A model generated the notes under the pieces. That model had not been told where the DNA came from and searched no databases. It worked only from the letters and a program-made list of their open reading frames with translations. Source: Bacteroidales bacterium (GTDB lineage: Bacteria; Bacteroidota; Bacteroidia; Bacteroidales; UBA932). From it: 47,583 nucleotides of DNA. How positions within the stretch are numbered: position 1 is the stretch's first letter; each line of letters begins with the position of its first letter. Made by a program: the position numbers and the translations under genes. This document shows positions 11,447-19,370 of the stretch, in pieces. The DNA lies in assembly GCA_017627955.1 (NCBI GenBank), contig JAGAFU010000026.1, forward strand, positions 1 through 47,583, given 5' to 3'.

Positions 11447-11821
11447 TTATTTGACCTCAACTTCGGCGCCTGCCTCCTCGAGGGCAGCCTTCAGTTGCTC
11501 AGCTTCCGCCTTGGAGACCTTCTCCTTCACAGTAGCAGGAGCTCCGTCGACAAGATCCTTGGCTTCCTTCAGTCCGAGACCGAGAGCTTCCTTGACGGCC
11601 TTGATGACCTGAAGCTTGGCCTGACCAGCGGAGGTGAGGACAACGTCAAACTCTGTCTGCTCGGCCGGACCGGCCTCAGCGGCGACAGCGGGACCAGCGA
11701 CCGCGACAGCGGCGGCGGCGGGCTCGATACCATACTCTTCCTTAAGAACCTTAGCGAGTTCCTGAACGTCTTTCACGGAGAGGTTAACCAACTCTTCCGC
11801 AAGTGCTTTTACATCTGCCAT
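11447..11821 (-). CDS. rplL: 50S ribosomal protein L7/L12
   Basis: A 124-residue stalk protein. The N-terminal dimerisation domain ([20 protein letters not shown]) is followed by an Ala/Gly/Pro-rich hinge (about residues 33-54) and the globular C-terminal domain with [15 protein letters not shown], the surface that recruits translational GTPases. It lies 36 nt downstream of rplJ, whose product anchors it to the ribosome. The hairpin beyond its stop probably sets the ratio of ribosomal protein to polymerase transcripts. Confidence 0.98.
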   Translation of the reverse strand: MADVKALAEELVNLSVKDVQELAKVLKEEYGIEPAAAAVAVAGPAVAAEAGPAEQTEFDVVLTSAGQAKLQVIKAVKEALGLGLKEAKDLVDGAPATVKEKVSKAEAEQLKAALEEAGAEVEVK

Positions 11822-11857
11822 AATTGATAATTTTTAAATTGTTTATTGTTAATAATT

Positions 11858-12385
11858 TTATTCTTTTTCCGAGAGAGTCTTGACAAGACCGGCGATTGTC
11901 TGTCCGCCACCATTCTGGAGAGCGGAAATGACATTGCGCATAGGAGCCTGGAGGAGGGAGATGATGTCTCCGATGAGCTCTTCCTTGGACTTGATAGCGC
12001 AGAGTTCCTCGAGCTTGTCCGCTCCGATGAAAGCGCACTCCTGAACGTAGGCACCCTTGAGCTCAGGCTTCTCGCCAAGCTCCTTCTGGAGCTTCTTGAT
12101 AAGCTTTGCGGGGGCGTTGGGAGATTCGCTGAACATGACGGCCGTATTGCCCACAAGAAGAGGAAGCATAGCCTGAAGCTCCTCGTTCTCGATGCCCTTG
12201 ATGACATGGGCGAACAAGGTGTTCTTCACGACGTTGAGCTTGATCCCCTGCTCGAAGCAGGCGCGGCGAAGTTTGACGGTGTTCTCAGCATTCAGTCCCT
12301 CGATGTTGGTGAGGTAGAAGTTAGGATACTGCTGGAGCTGCGCTGAGATGCTTTCAATAATCTGAGATTTGAGTTCTTTTTTCAT
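11858..12385 (-). CDS. rplJ: 50S ribosomal protein L10
   Basis: A 175-residue L10. The N-terminal 23S rRNA-binding part includes FYLTNIEGLNAENTVKLRR and the region TLFAHVIKG. The C-terminal helix that carries L7/L12 dimers follows. It lies between rplA (14 nt upstream) and rplL, as in almost all bacteria. The leader between rplA and rplJ is too short to hold the extended L10 autoregulatory RNA known from other phyla, so any such control must act elsewhere. Confidence 0.98.
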   Translation of the reverse strand: MKKELKSQIIESISAQLQQYPNFYLTNIEGLNAENTVKLRRACFEQGIKLNVVKNTLFAHVIKGIENEELQAMLPLLVGNTAVMFSESPNAPAKLIKKLQKELGEKPELKGAYVQECAFIGADKLEELCAIKSKEELIGDIISLLQAPMRNVISALQNGGGQTIAGLVKTLSEKE

Positions 12386-12399
12386 GACTTGAATGCTTT

Positions 12400-13107
12400 T
12401 TATTCAGCGCTTCCGCTAGTGAATGCCTTAACATCGATTTTAAGAGCGGGACTCATGGTGGTGCAGATGGTAGCACCCTTCATGTAAGTACCCTTGAGGG
12501 TCTGGGGTTTGAGCTTCAAGACCTCATTCATGAACGCGGTGGCGTTCTCGCAGATCTGCTGAGGGGTGAAGGAAGCCTTGCCGATACCGGCGTGGATGAT
12601 TCCGGTCTTGTCGACCTTGAAGTCGATCTTACCGGCCTTGACCTCTTTGACAGCGTTTCCGACCTCCATGGTGACCGTTCCGGTCTTGGGGTTCGGCATG
12701 AGGCCCCTCGGTCCGAGGATACGTCCGAGAGCTCCGACCTTGGCCATGACTGAAGGGGTGCAGATGATCACATCCACATCGGTCCAGCCGGCTTTGATCT
12801 TCTCGACATACTCGTCGAGTCCGACATAGTCGGCTCCAGCTTCCTTGGCCTCATTCTCTTTGTCGGGGGTGCAGAGCACAAGGACCCTGACCACCTTTCC
12901 GGTTCCGTGAGGAAGGGTGACAACGCCACGGATCATCTGGTTGGCCTTACGAGGGTCAACACCGAGGTTCGTGGTGATCTCGACTGTGGAGTCGAACTTT
13001 GTGTAAGTTATGTCCTTCAGCATTTCACATGCCTGGGCAAGAGTGTACAGTTTGGAGGAGTCGTACTTCTCGGCGACCGCCTTCTGGTTTTTCGTTATTC
13101 TACTCAT
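12400..13107 (-). CDS. rplA: 50S ribosomal protein L1
   Basis: A 235-residue L1, which forms the mobile stalk at the ribosomal E site. The signature [19 protein letters not shown] is present near residue 130. The N-terminal domain segment [20 protein letters not shown] is also clear. It lies 14 nt after rplK and 14 nt before rplJ, the usual order. The start ([11 protein letters not shown]) follows the rplK stop closely and matches the normal length of the family. Confidence 0.98.
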   Translation of the reverse strand: MSRITKNQKAVAEKYDSSKLYTLAQACEMLKDITYTKFDSTVEITTNLGVDPRKANQMIRGVVTLPHGTGKVVRVLVLCTPDKENEAKEAGADYVGLDEYVEKIKAGWTDVDVIICTPSVMAKVGALGRILGPRGLMPNPKTGTVTMEVGNAVKEVKAGKIDFKVDKTGIIHAGIGKASFTPQQICENATAFMNEVLKLKPQTLKGTYMKGATICTTMSPALKIDVKAFTSGSAE

Positions 13108-13121
13108 GTCGCGTGTGAAAA

Positions 13122-13565
13122 TTAAAGGTTCTCAGGAAATTCTCCGGTGACCTTGATGCCCATGCTCCTGGCGGTTCCGGCGACCATTCTCATCGCGGAC
13201 TTAAGAGTGAAAGCATTGAGGTCGGGCATTTTGCCTTCAGCAATCGTCTTCACCTGATCCCAGGTGATAGAGGCGACCTTCCTTCTGTTAGGCTCGCCAG
13301 ATCCTTTCTGGAGCTTGGCGGCTTCCTTAAGGGAGATAGCCACAGGCGGCTGCTTGACTTCGAACGAGAAGGACTTGTCCGAGTAAACGGTAATAACTAC
13401 AGGCAGGATCTTTCCAGCGGCGGCTTGCGTCGCGGCGTTGAACTGCTTGCAGAAGTCCATGATGTTCAAGCCTTTAGAACCGAGTGCCGGTCCTACCGGA
13501 GGCGCAGGATTCGCAGCTCCCGCTTTAATTTGGAGCTTGATAAATCCGGTAACTTCTTTTGCCAT
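13122..13565 (-). CDS. rplK: 50S ribosomal protein L11
   Basis: A 147-residue L11, part of the GTPase-associated centre with L10 and L7/L12. The N-terminal motif ([19 protein letters not shown]) and the C-terminal rRNA-binding signature ending in GTARSMGI are intact. It lies 9 nt downstream of nusG and 14 nt upstream of rplA, in the usual order. The N-terminal Pro-rich region targeted by thiopeptides appears wild-type. Confidence 0.98.
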   Translation of the reverse strand: MAKEVTGFIKLQIKAGAANPAPPVGPALGSKGLNIMDFCKQFNAATQAAAGKILPVVITVYSDKSFSFEVKQPPVAISLKEAAKLQKGSGEPNRRKVASITWDQVKTIAEGKMPDLNAFTLKSAMRMVAGTARSMGIKVTGEFPENL

Positions 13566-13574
13566 GATTGTCTG

Positions 13575-14138
13575 TTATTCTTTTGTTACTTGAGTAAAGC
13601 TGAGTTCCAGCAAGGTCTTCCTGCCGAAAATCACAACTATCACCTTGAGTTTGCTTCGGTCCTCTTCGATGGCGTCCACCGTTCCGCTGAAACCGCTGAA
13701 CGGGCCGTCTGTGATCTTCACAGACTCGCCGAGCTCGAAGTTCACCTCCGTCTCGACAGGGTTGTCAACGTTCTGGTCCTGATTACCAATGATGTACTGG
13801 GCCTCTTCCTCGCGGAGCGGCACAGGCACCCTTTCGGTGAGATTGCCGGAAGTCCTCTTCTCTGTCAGGAAACCGGACATCCCGGGGATGTCATTGCGGA
13901 TTATGTACTCGAGTTCCGGGCTGAGCACGGCCTGAATAAGCACATAGCTGGGGTAAAGCAGCCTTTCGACCACCTTCCTCTTGCCATTCTTAGTCACTAT
14001 CTCGCGCTTGACCGGGACAAGTACCTGCGCTACCTGATCCCCAAGGTTGAACCGCTCGATCTCCTTCTTGAGGTACTCGGCGGCCTTCTTTTCCTTGCTT
14101 CCTGCTGTCCTAAGGACATACCATTTCATGTCACCCAT
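13575..14138 (-). CDS. nusG: Transcription termination/antitermination protein NusG
   Basis: A 187-residue NusG. The NGN domain begins with KWYVLRTAGSKEKKAAEYL and includes LLYPSYVLIQ. The C-terminal KOW domain has the signature ESVKITDGPFSGFSGTVD near residue 137. NusG binds the RNA polymerase clamp and couples transcription to Rho or ribosomes. It lies 12 nt after secE, the conserved pair. The ATG used here opens MGDMKWYV; the internal Met three codons later is an equally possible start. Confidence 0.97.
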   Translation of the reverse strand: MGDMKWYVLRTAGSKEKKAAEYLKKEIERFNLGDQVAQVLVPVKREIVTKNGKRKVVERLLYPSYVLIQAVLSPELEYIIRNDIPGMSGFLTEKRTSGNLTERVPVPLREEEAQYIIGNQDQNVDNPVETEVNFELGESVKITDGPFSGFSGTVDAIEEDRSKLKVIVVIFGRKTLLELSFTQVTKE

Positions 14139-14150
14139 GGTAATCGAAAA

Positions 14151-14339
14151 TTACAACGTGTAAATCGCTGTCATGAGATGCTCGAAAGCGAAGTCGATTA
14201 CGAAGAGCACCAGAGCAAGAATCACAGTCACGACCATGACCAGGAGAGCGGAGCTCTGAAGCTTGCTCCATGTAGGCCATGTGACCTTCTTGGTGAGTTC
14301 TACGTAGGACTCTTTGCAATAGTTAATGAACTTTCTCAT
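14151..14339 (-). CDS. secE: Preprotein translocase subunit SecE
   Basis: A 62-residue single-span SecE. A short amphipathic N-terminus with Tyr-Val-Glu-Leu-Thr-Lys-Lys-Val-Thr-Trp-Pro-Thr, the typical SecE hinge motif, is followed by one hydrophobic helix (SSALLVMVVTVILALVLFVI). It stabilises SecY in the inner membrane. It lies between tRNA-Trp and nusG in the canonical order. Confidence 0.95.
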   Translation of the reverse strand: MRKFINYCKESYVELTKKVTWPTWSKLQSSALLVMVVTVILALVLFVIDFAFEHLMTAIYTL

Positions 14340-14353
14340 CTTTGCATTTAATG

Positions 14354-14384
14354 GATGCCGTGATTTGGAAGCGGATACGGCATC
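14354..14384 (-). other. Hairpin in the secE leader
   Basis: A perfect 8-bp inverted repeat (GATGCCGT / ACGGCATC) with a 15-nt loop lies between tRNA-Trp and secE. It has no T-tract, so it is more likely an RNA-processing or stability element of the tRNA-mRNA transcript than a terminator. Confidence 0.45.
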
Positions 14385-14421
14385 TGTTAAACAATTACCA
14401 AATCGTAACCTTTGATATTTG

Positions 14422-14492
14422 CAGGGGAAGCAGGATTCGAACCCACATCGACGGTTTTGGAGACCGCTGAACTACCCTTGTTCTATTCCCCT
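14422..14492 (-). tRNA. trnW: tRNA-Trp (anticodon CCA)
   Basis: The cloverleaf folds with acceptor AGGGGAA/TTCCCCT, discriminator G, anticodon loop CTCCAAA (anticodon CCA) and T-loop TTCGAAT. The 3' CCA end is not encoded. It sits between tuf and secE, its usual position in many bacteria, and is presumably cut from the same transcript. Confidence 0.95.
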
Positions 14493-14507
14493 ATAAGGTG
14501 GCGCGCA

Positions 14508-14533
14508 AGATTCTTCGCTTCGCTCAGAATGAC
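14508..14533. repeat. Short palindromic repeat, TCATTCTGAG...GAAGAATCT family, copy 1
   Basis: This imperfect palindrome reads, on the minus strand, GTCATTCTGAG, then CGAAGC, then GAAGAATCT. It lies between the tuf stop and tRNA-Trp. A second, slightly diverged copy overlaps the end of the MFS gene at 22640-22666. The sequence matches a dispersed intergenic repeat that I recall as common in Bacteroidota genomes; that identification is from memory. Confidence 0.7.
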
Positions 14534-14560
14534 ATGAGCGCCACTTTGATTCCAGTCAGA

Positions 14561-15754
14561 TTACTCAACAATCTTGATCACCTGGCCAGCGCCGACGGTA
14601 CGGCCGCCCTCGCGGATAGCGAACTGCTGGCCCTCGTTCATAGCGACAGGGGTGATAAGAGTGACGGTGATCTCGACGTTATCGCCAGGCATGACCATCT
14701 CCACACCCTCGGGCAGCATGATCTCACCAGTCACATCAAGTGTACGGATGAAGAACTGCGGACGATAGTGGTTGTGGAAAGGAGTGTGACGGCCACCCTC
14801 GTCCTTCTTCAGGACGTAGATCTGAGCCTTGAACACAGTGTGAGGAGTGATGGACTTGGGCTTGGCAACGACCTCACCTCTCTTGACTTCCTTCTTGTCG
14901 ATACCACGGAGGAGGAGACCTACGTTGTCACCAGCCTCACCCTGGTCGAGGAGCTTGCGGAACATCTCGACACCGGTGACGACAGTCTGACGAGGCTCAT
15001 CTGTGAAACCGACGAGTTCGACAGGGTCGCCGACGTGGATGGTACCAGCCTCGATACGACCGGTAACGACAGTACCACGACCAGTGATGGAGAAGATGTC
15101 CTCGATAGGCATAAGGAAGGGCTTGTCAACAAGACGCTCCGGAAGCGGAATGTAGCTGTCGACGGCGTCCATGAGCTCCATGACTTTGTCTTCCCAGACT
15201 TTCTCGCCGTTGAGGGCGCCGAGAGCGGAACCACGGATGATGGGGCAGTCCTCATCAAACTGGTAGAAAGCGAGGAGGTCACGGATCTCCATCTCAACGA
15301 GGTCAAGCATTTCCTCATCGTCAACAAGGTCGACCTTGTTCATGAAAACGAGGATCTTAGGGACGTTGACCTGACGGGCGAGAAGGATGTGCTCGCGAGT
15401 CTGAGGCATAGGACCATCGGTGGAAGCGACAACAAGGATAGCGCCGTCCATCTGAGCAGCACCAGTAACCATGTTCTTGACGTAGTCAGCGTGGCCTGGG
15501 CAGTCTACGTGAGCATAGTGACGATTGGCGGTCTCGTACTCAACATGAGCGGAGTTGATGGTGATACCACGCTCCTTCTCCTCGGGGGCGTTGTCGATCT
15601 GGTCGAAGGTCTTGATCTTGTCGGCGTTACCAGCGACTCTCTCAGCGAGAACCTTGGTAATGGCGGCGGTCAAGGTCGTCTTACCGTGGTCAACATGGCC
15701 AATTGTACCGATGTTGACATGCGGTTTGGTTCTTTGGAATGTTTCTTTTGCCAT
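14561..15754 (-). CDS. tuf: Elongation factor Tu
   Basis: A 397-residue EF-Tu with all GTPase motifs: G1 GHVDHGKTT (about residues 18-26), G2 ERGITIN, G3 DCPGHADY, G4 NKVDLVDD and G5 near SALGALNG. Domains II and III follow, with [13 protein letters not shown] and the C-terminal GRTVGAGQV. It delivers aminoacyl-tRNA to the ribosome. It lies in a tRNA-rich operon, downstream of tRNA-Thr(GGT) and upstream of tRNA-Trp. Confidence 0.99.
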   Translation of the reverse strand: MAKETFQRTKPHVNIGTIGHVDHGKTTLTAAITKVLAERVAGNADKIKTFDQIDNAPEEKERGITINSAHVEYETANRHYAHVDCPGHADYVKNMVTGAAQMDGAILVVASTDGPMPQTREHILLARQVNVPKILVFMNKVDLVDDEEMLDLVEMEIRDLLAFYQFDEDCPIIRGSALGALNGEKVWEDKVMELMDAVDSYIPLPERLVDKPFLMPIEDIFSITGRGTVVTGRIEAGTIHVGDPVELVGFTDEPRQTVVTGVEMFRKLLDQGEAGDNVGLLLRGIDKKEVKRGEVVAKPKSITPHTVFKAQIYVLKKDEGGRHTPFHNHYRPQFFIRTLDVTGEIMLPEGVEMVMPGDNVEITVTLITPVAMNEGQQFAIREGGRTVGAGQVIKIVE

Positions 15755-15790
15755 AATATTATGAATTAAAAGTTATTACACACAAAATTG

Positions 15791-15862
<72 letters not shown>

Positions 15863-15871
15863 TTTTTGTGG

Positions 15872-15944
15872 AGCGGAAGACGAGGTTCGAACTCGCGACC
15901 CTCAGCTTGGAAGGCTGATGCTCTACCAACTGAGCTACTTCCGC
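15872..15944 (-). tRNA. trnG: tRNA-Gly (anticodon TCC)
   Basis: Acceptor GCGGAAG/CTTCCGC, discriminator T, anticodon stem TCAGC/GCTGA and loop CTTCCAA give anticodon TCC. It lies 9 nt upstream of tRNA-Thr(GGT). Its 5' end overlaps the perfect inverted repeat described at 15943-15963. Confidence 0.96.
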
Positions 15945-15963
15945 AAAAATCTGCGATTTTTGC
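15943..15963 (-). other. Perfect 9-bp hairpin at the 5' end of tRNA-Gly
   Basis: GCAAAAATC-TGC-GATTTTTGC is a perfect 9-bp inverted repeat with a 3-nt loop. It shares its last two bases with the first two of tRNA-Gly. A second hairpin (AGGTACC/GGTACCT, 15984-16006) occupies the rest of the spacer to tRNA-Tyr. Both may guide cleavage of the tRNA precursor. Confidence 0.5.
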
Positions 15964-16009
15964 GCTAATTTTGGCTGCGCTTTAGGTACCTCGCAGAATG
16001 GTACCTTTG

Positions 16010-16089
16010 TGGGGGGAGGTGGACTCGAACCACCGAACCCGAAGGAGCGGATTTACAGTCCGCCGCAATTGCCGCTATGCGATCCCCCC
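16010..16089 (-). tRNA. trnY: tRNA-Tyr (anticodon GTA)
   Basis: An 80-nt class II tRNA with acceptor GGGGGGA/TCCCCCC, discriminator A, anticodon stem GCGGA/TCCGC and loop CTGTAAA giving anticodon GTA. The long variable arm (CTCCTTCGGGTTCGG) confirms the class. Confidence 0.96.
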
Positions 16090-16119
16090 AAGTTTCTCGA
16101 AACGGTTTGAGAAGGCTAG

Positions 16120-16193
16120 AGCCGAAAGAGGGATTCGAACCCACGACCCCGAGATTACAAATCACGTGCTCTGGCCAACTGAGCTATTTCGGC
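16120..16193 (-). tRNA. trnT: tRNA-Thr (anticodon TGT)
   Basis: Acceptor GCCGAAA/TTTCGGC with discriminator T and loop TTTGTAA give anticodon TGT. The anticodon stem CGTGA/TCTCG has one T-T mismatch. It is the first gene of the tRNA-tuf-secE operon. Confidence 0.92.
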
Positions 16194-16227
16194 GATATTT
16201 CAAAGACCCCCTTTGCCAAAGGGATTG

Positions 16228-16258
16228 CAAAGATAGGCATTAAATCCGATTCTCCAAA
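16228..16258 (-). promoter_or_regulatory. Bacteroidota-type promoter for the tRNA-tuf-rpoC operon
   Basis: On the minus strand TTTG (16258-16255) is followed after exactly 19 nt by TATCTTTG (16235-16228), a full match to the Bacteroidota -33/-7 form. The start point would be about 30 nt before tRNA-Thr(TGT). The element overlaps the last codons of the upstream SUFU-domain gene. Confidence 0.8.
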
Positions 16259-17409
16259 ACTTTTTCAATAAATTTCGGATCATTTGATATATTCTGTTTC
16301 AACTCATCCGCTCCTTCCATCTCTTCTTTTGTCAGAGGGAATATTTGTAGGAAAGATACTGATTTACCGGAGGGAAGGGTTACCCTGGTGTATCCATCAA
16401 CTTCCGGAAGCGGACATAGGAACATTATTCCGGAATACTTCTCGGGAGCCAGCCCTTCGCCAATGCGTACTGTCTCACCCCAGCCATACCAGTCGTCCGG
16501 ATTCTCAACCATCGACGCGGTCTCTCCGAGCAGCACGACTGGCCAACCATATTCATCGCCTATCAGGCTATCGACGTCCGTTTTCCAGCCGGAAGGGAGG
16601 TGGATCATCAATTCCACCCGGTCAGGGATCCTGTGCTCCTGCTGTAGCTTTAGCGGAACACCCATCCTAATTGTCCCGCAACCGATTGTGGTCAAGGTGT
16701 GGTAGGTCCTTTCCCCGTCGGCCGGAATGATCGCGATGTCGGTCCTGACATATTCGGGATCGTTCTCTTCCCAGCAATACGAGATGGCCCCGAAGTTCTT
16801 CTGGATGAAGTCCTTCAGCGCCTCCTTGTCCTTTTCTGAATATGAGCGGACGAACTTTTGGGCCTCATCCGGGTATAAAGCCATCTTCCAGTAGGACCGG
16901 ATTGTCCTTTCCAGGAGCTCGGGATTGTCTGTCCTCATGAAGTATACCGAGCTGTTCGCCTTTCTTTTCATGTAGATGATCGCGTGATCGTCCGAGATGT
17001 GCACCCGGCGGACATCCTTCCAGGAGTCGCCGATCAGCGGCAAGTTGTAGGTTCCGGCTCCGGTGGTCATGACATAGTAGATGCCGGTCGACTCGATCAT
17101 CACGAACGCGTCGTTGCCGGCGAATGTCTCGTGGTACTTCTTAAGGGCCCGGCTGTTCCTCAAATAGTACACGAGGAAAGTCAGCAGAAGCACCAGCGCC
17201 TTATTGAAAAACCCGAAAACAAGGCTGGCGACGAGCGTGCCCACGCCGATAGGGAGCATGACGTATAGGGTCAGCACTTGTGACAGGGAACGGTCGCTCC
17301 AATATGCCTTCATGAAAGAGTGGCGGTCCTTGATGAAGTCTTGGCGAAGATCTTTCTCATCACCGCGGATTTTCCAATCCGCCAATGATTTCGGGGTGAT
17401 ATTTATCAT
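16240..17409 (-). CDS. Membrane protein with YcxB-like and SUFU domains
   Basis: A 389-residue protein with two parts. After about 40 polar residues come two hydrophobic helices (about 44-80), then a beta-rich stretch (about 88-170) of the YcxB/PH-like kind (ESTGIYYVMTTGAGTYNLPL ... SWKDVRRV). The C-terminal half (about 190-380) resembles the suppressor-of-fused (SUFU) domain. It shows RTDIAIIPADGERTYHTLTTIG, the paired WPVVLLGETA ... DWYGWGETVRIGE, and a closing SFLQIFPLTKEEMEGADELK, each read in pieces. Bacterial SUFU proteins often act in toxin immunity or unknown stress roles. Its start overlaps the dxs stop by 4 nt (ATGA), so it is translated with dxs. Function is unknown; the YcxB-like assignment is weaker than SUFU. 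Confidence 0.7.
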   Translation of the reverse strand: MINITPKSLADWKIRGDEKDLRQDFIKDRHSFMKAYWSDRSLSQVLTLYVMLPIGVGTLVASLVFGFFNKALVLLLTFLVYYLRNSRALKKYHETFAGNDAFVMIESTGIYYVMTTGAGTYNLPLIGDSWKDVRRVHISDDHAIIYMKRKANSSVYFMRTDNPELLERTIRSYWKMALYPDEAQKFVRSYSEKDKEALKDFIQKNFGAISYCWEENDPEYVRTDIAIIPADGERTYHTLTTIGCGTIRMGVPLKLQQEHRIPDRVELMIHLPSGWKTDVDSLIGDEYGWPVVLLGETASMVENPDDWYGWGETVRIGEGLAPEKYSGIMFLCPLPEVDGYTRVTLPSGKSVSFLQIFPLTKEEMEGADELKQNISNDPKFIEKVLENRI

Positions 17410-19283
17410 ATTTCATTGAATATTCCGGCCAATGTGGTACGGATACTGTCGGTGTCCAGTCCGCAGCAAGCGCGCTGGGCGGCCTGGGTGTCTTGCGGGA
17501 TGAACTCGTCGGGAACTCCGGCGCCTTTGACGATAATCTCAAGGCCGCGGGAGGCGACATATTCACTGACCTCGCTGAAGAGGCCTCCCTTCATAGTTCC
17601 ATCCTCGACAGTCAGGATCGCCTTGAAGGACGAGATCTCCTCCATCATACCCAAGTCGAATGGTTTGAGGAACCTGACGTTGTACACCGAAGGACATTTC
17701 CCGGACTCCTCTTGGATCCTCGAAGCGGCCTCGAGTGCGCGATGGGCCACAGGGCCGAGCGCCAAGACAGCGACATCGGAGCCTTGGAGAAGCCTCTCGC
17801 TTTTCCCGATCTCAATCTTCGAGGCGGGGACATCTCTCCAAGCCGTCCCTTCGCCCAATCCCCTTGGATACCTTATAATATAAGGACCGTCCTTTATCTC
17901 CAACCCCTTGTAGAGCAGGTCCTTGAACTCTTTCTCATCCTTTGGCGCGGTGATGACAGCGTTCGGCACGCTTCTCATCGCAGCCATGTCGAACACCCCC
18001 TGGTGCGTCGCACCGTCCTCGCCCACAAGACCGGCCCTGTCGAAACACAGTACCACAGGGAGATGCTGGAGCGCCACATCATGGATGATCTCATCGTACG
18101 CCCTTTGGGCGAAAGTCGAGTAGATGCAGCAATATGGCTTCATGCCTCCGGCAGCCATTCCGGCCGCGAAAGTAACGGCGTGCTCCTCGGCGATTCCCAC
18201 GTCGAAGAACCTGTCCGGGAACTCGTCAGCAAAAGCGGTCATGCCGCTGCCCGTGGCCATGGCCGGGGTTATTCCCACCACGTTGGGATCCTTGCGGGCC
18301 AGTTCCCTGAGAACCTCGCCGAACACGTCTTGATAGCGGTCTTTCTGATAAGGGCCAGAAAGCCTTTGTCCGGTCCCGGGGTTAAAGCGGCCGGGAGCGT
18401 GCCATGTCGTCGGATCAGCCTCGGCCGGGGCGTACCCCTTGCCTTTCACGGTACAGGTGTGGAGCAGCTTCGGGCCTTTTATGTCTTTGAGCCTCTTGAG
18501 GGTGCGGGTTACCTCGTTGATGTCGTTGCCGTCGATCGGACCGAAATACCTGAATCCGAAAGCCTCGAAAAGGTCTCCGCCGGATTTGTCGACAAGTCCG
18601 GCCTTGGCCTTCCGGACAAGGCGTTGTACCCAGCTGCGGAACCTTCCGGAACCTAGTTTGTCCCAGACCCTGGTCTTCAGCTTGTTGTAAGCGGGATCGG
18701 TGGTGAAATTCAGGAGATATGAGTGCAGGGCTCCCCGGTTCCCGTCTATTGCCATCTCATTGTCGTTCAAGACAACGAGGATGTCATCGTCGGCTTCTCC
18801 GGCGTTGTTCAGCCCCTCGAGCGCGAGCCCTCCCGTCATGGCTCCGTCCCCGATCATCGCCACCACTTTCTCTCCCGTCCCTTTGAGGTGGGCGGCTCTG
18901 GCCAGGCCAAGGGCGGCGGAAATCGACGTCGAGGCATGGCCGGCTCCGAAGGCGTCGTAAGGGCTCTCGTCCCTGTTGGGGAAGCCGCTGATTCCGTCTC
19001 TTTTACGATTGTTCTTGAAAGCCTCTTTCCTCTCTGTCAATATCTTGTGGGCGTATGCCTGATGGCCGACATCGAAGACAATCTTGTCGGCAGGAGTGTC
19101 GTAGACGTAATGCAAGGCCACGATAAGTTCCACGGAGCCCAGACTTGAGGCCAGATGGCCGGGATTTCCGGCGCAACAGGCGATGATATATTCCCGAAGC
19201 TCTCCGCACAAATCCCGCAGCCCGTCAATGTCGAGTTGCCGGATGTCTTTAGGGGAGCTTATGCTGTCAAGGAGTTTGCCCAT
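17406..19283 (-). CDS. dxs: 1-deoxy-D-xylulose-5-phosphate synthase
   Basis: A 625-residue thiamine-diphosphate enzyme that condenses pyruvate with glyceraldehyde 3-phosphate, the first step of the MEP isoprenoid pathway. Visible motifs are DVGHQAYAHKILT (about residues 72-84), the ThDP motif GDGAMTGGLALEGLNNA (about 145-161), and the transketolase pyrimidine-binding region FDRAGLVGEDGATHQGVFD (about 425-443). The C-terminal transketolase domain is complete. It is the first gene of a two-gene minus-strand operon and is divergent from the MFS gene at 19371. A weak -7 element (TACCTTCG, minus strand, 19296-19289) precedes the ATG. Confidence 0.98.
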   Translation of the reverse strand: MGKLLDSISSPKDIRQLDIDGLRDLCGELREYIIACCAGNPGHLASSLGSVELIVALHYVYDTPADKIVFDVGHQAYAHKILTERKEAFKNNRKRDGISGFPNRDESPYDAFGAGHASTSISAALGLARAAHLKGTGEKVVAMIGDGAMTGGLALEGLNNAGEADDDILVVLNDNEMAIDGNRGALHSYLLNFTTDPAYNKLKTRVWDKLGSGRFRSWVQRLVRKAKAGLVDKSGGDLFEAFGFRYFGPIDGNDINEVTRTLKRLKDIKGPKLLHTCTVKGKGYAPAEADPTTWHAPGRFNPGTGQRLSGPYQKDRYQDVFGEVLRELARKDPNVVGITPAMATGSGMTAFADEFPDRFFDVGIAEEHAVTFAAGMAAGGMKPYCCIYSTFAQRAYDEIIHDVALQHLPVVLCFDRAGLVGEDGATHQGVFDMAAMRSVPNAVITAPKDEKEFKDLLYKGLEIKDGPYIIRYPRGLGEGTAWRDVPASKIEIGKSERLLQGSDVAVLALGPVAHRALEAASRIQEESGKCPSVYNVRFLKPFDLGMMEEISSFKAILTVEDGTMKGGLFSEVSEYVASRGLEIIVKGAGVPDEFIPQDTQAAQRACCGLDTDSIRTTLAGIFNEI

Positions 19284-19320
19284 ATTGTTCGCGAAGGTAC
19301 GATTTTATTCCGGTGAATCC

Positions 19321-19349
19321 TTGAAATCGCAGGAATTGTGTTAATTTTG
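19321..19349 (+). promoter_or_regulatory. Promoter for the MFS gene at 19371
   Basis: TTG at 19321-19323 and TAATTTTG at 19342-19349 are 18 nt apart, close to the Bacteroidota -33/-7 form. Transcription would start near 19356. This excludes the in-frame ATG at 19338 and supports the ATG at 19371. Confidence 0.65.
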
Positions 19350-19370
19350 TCTCCGTTAAATATTATCATC

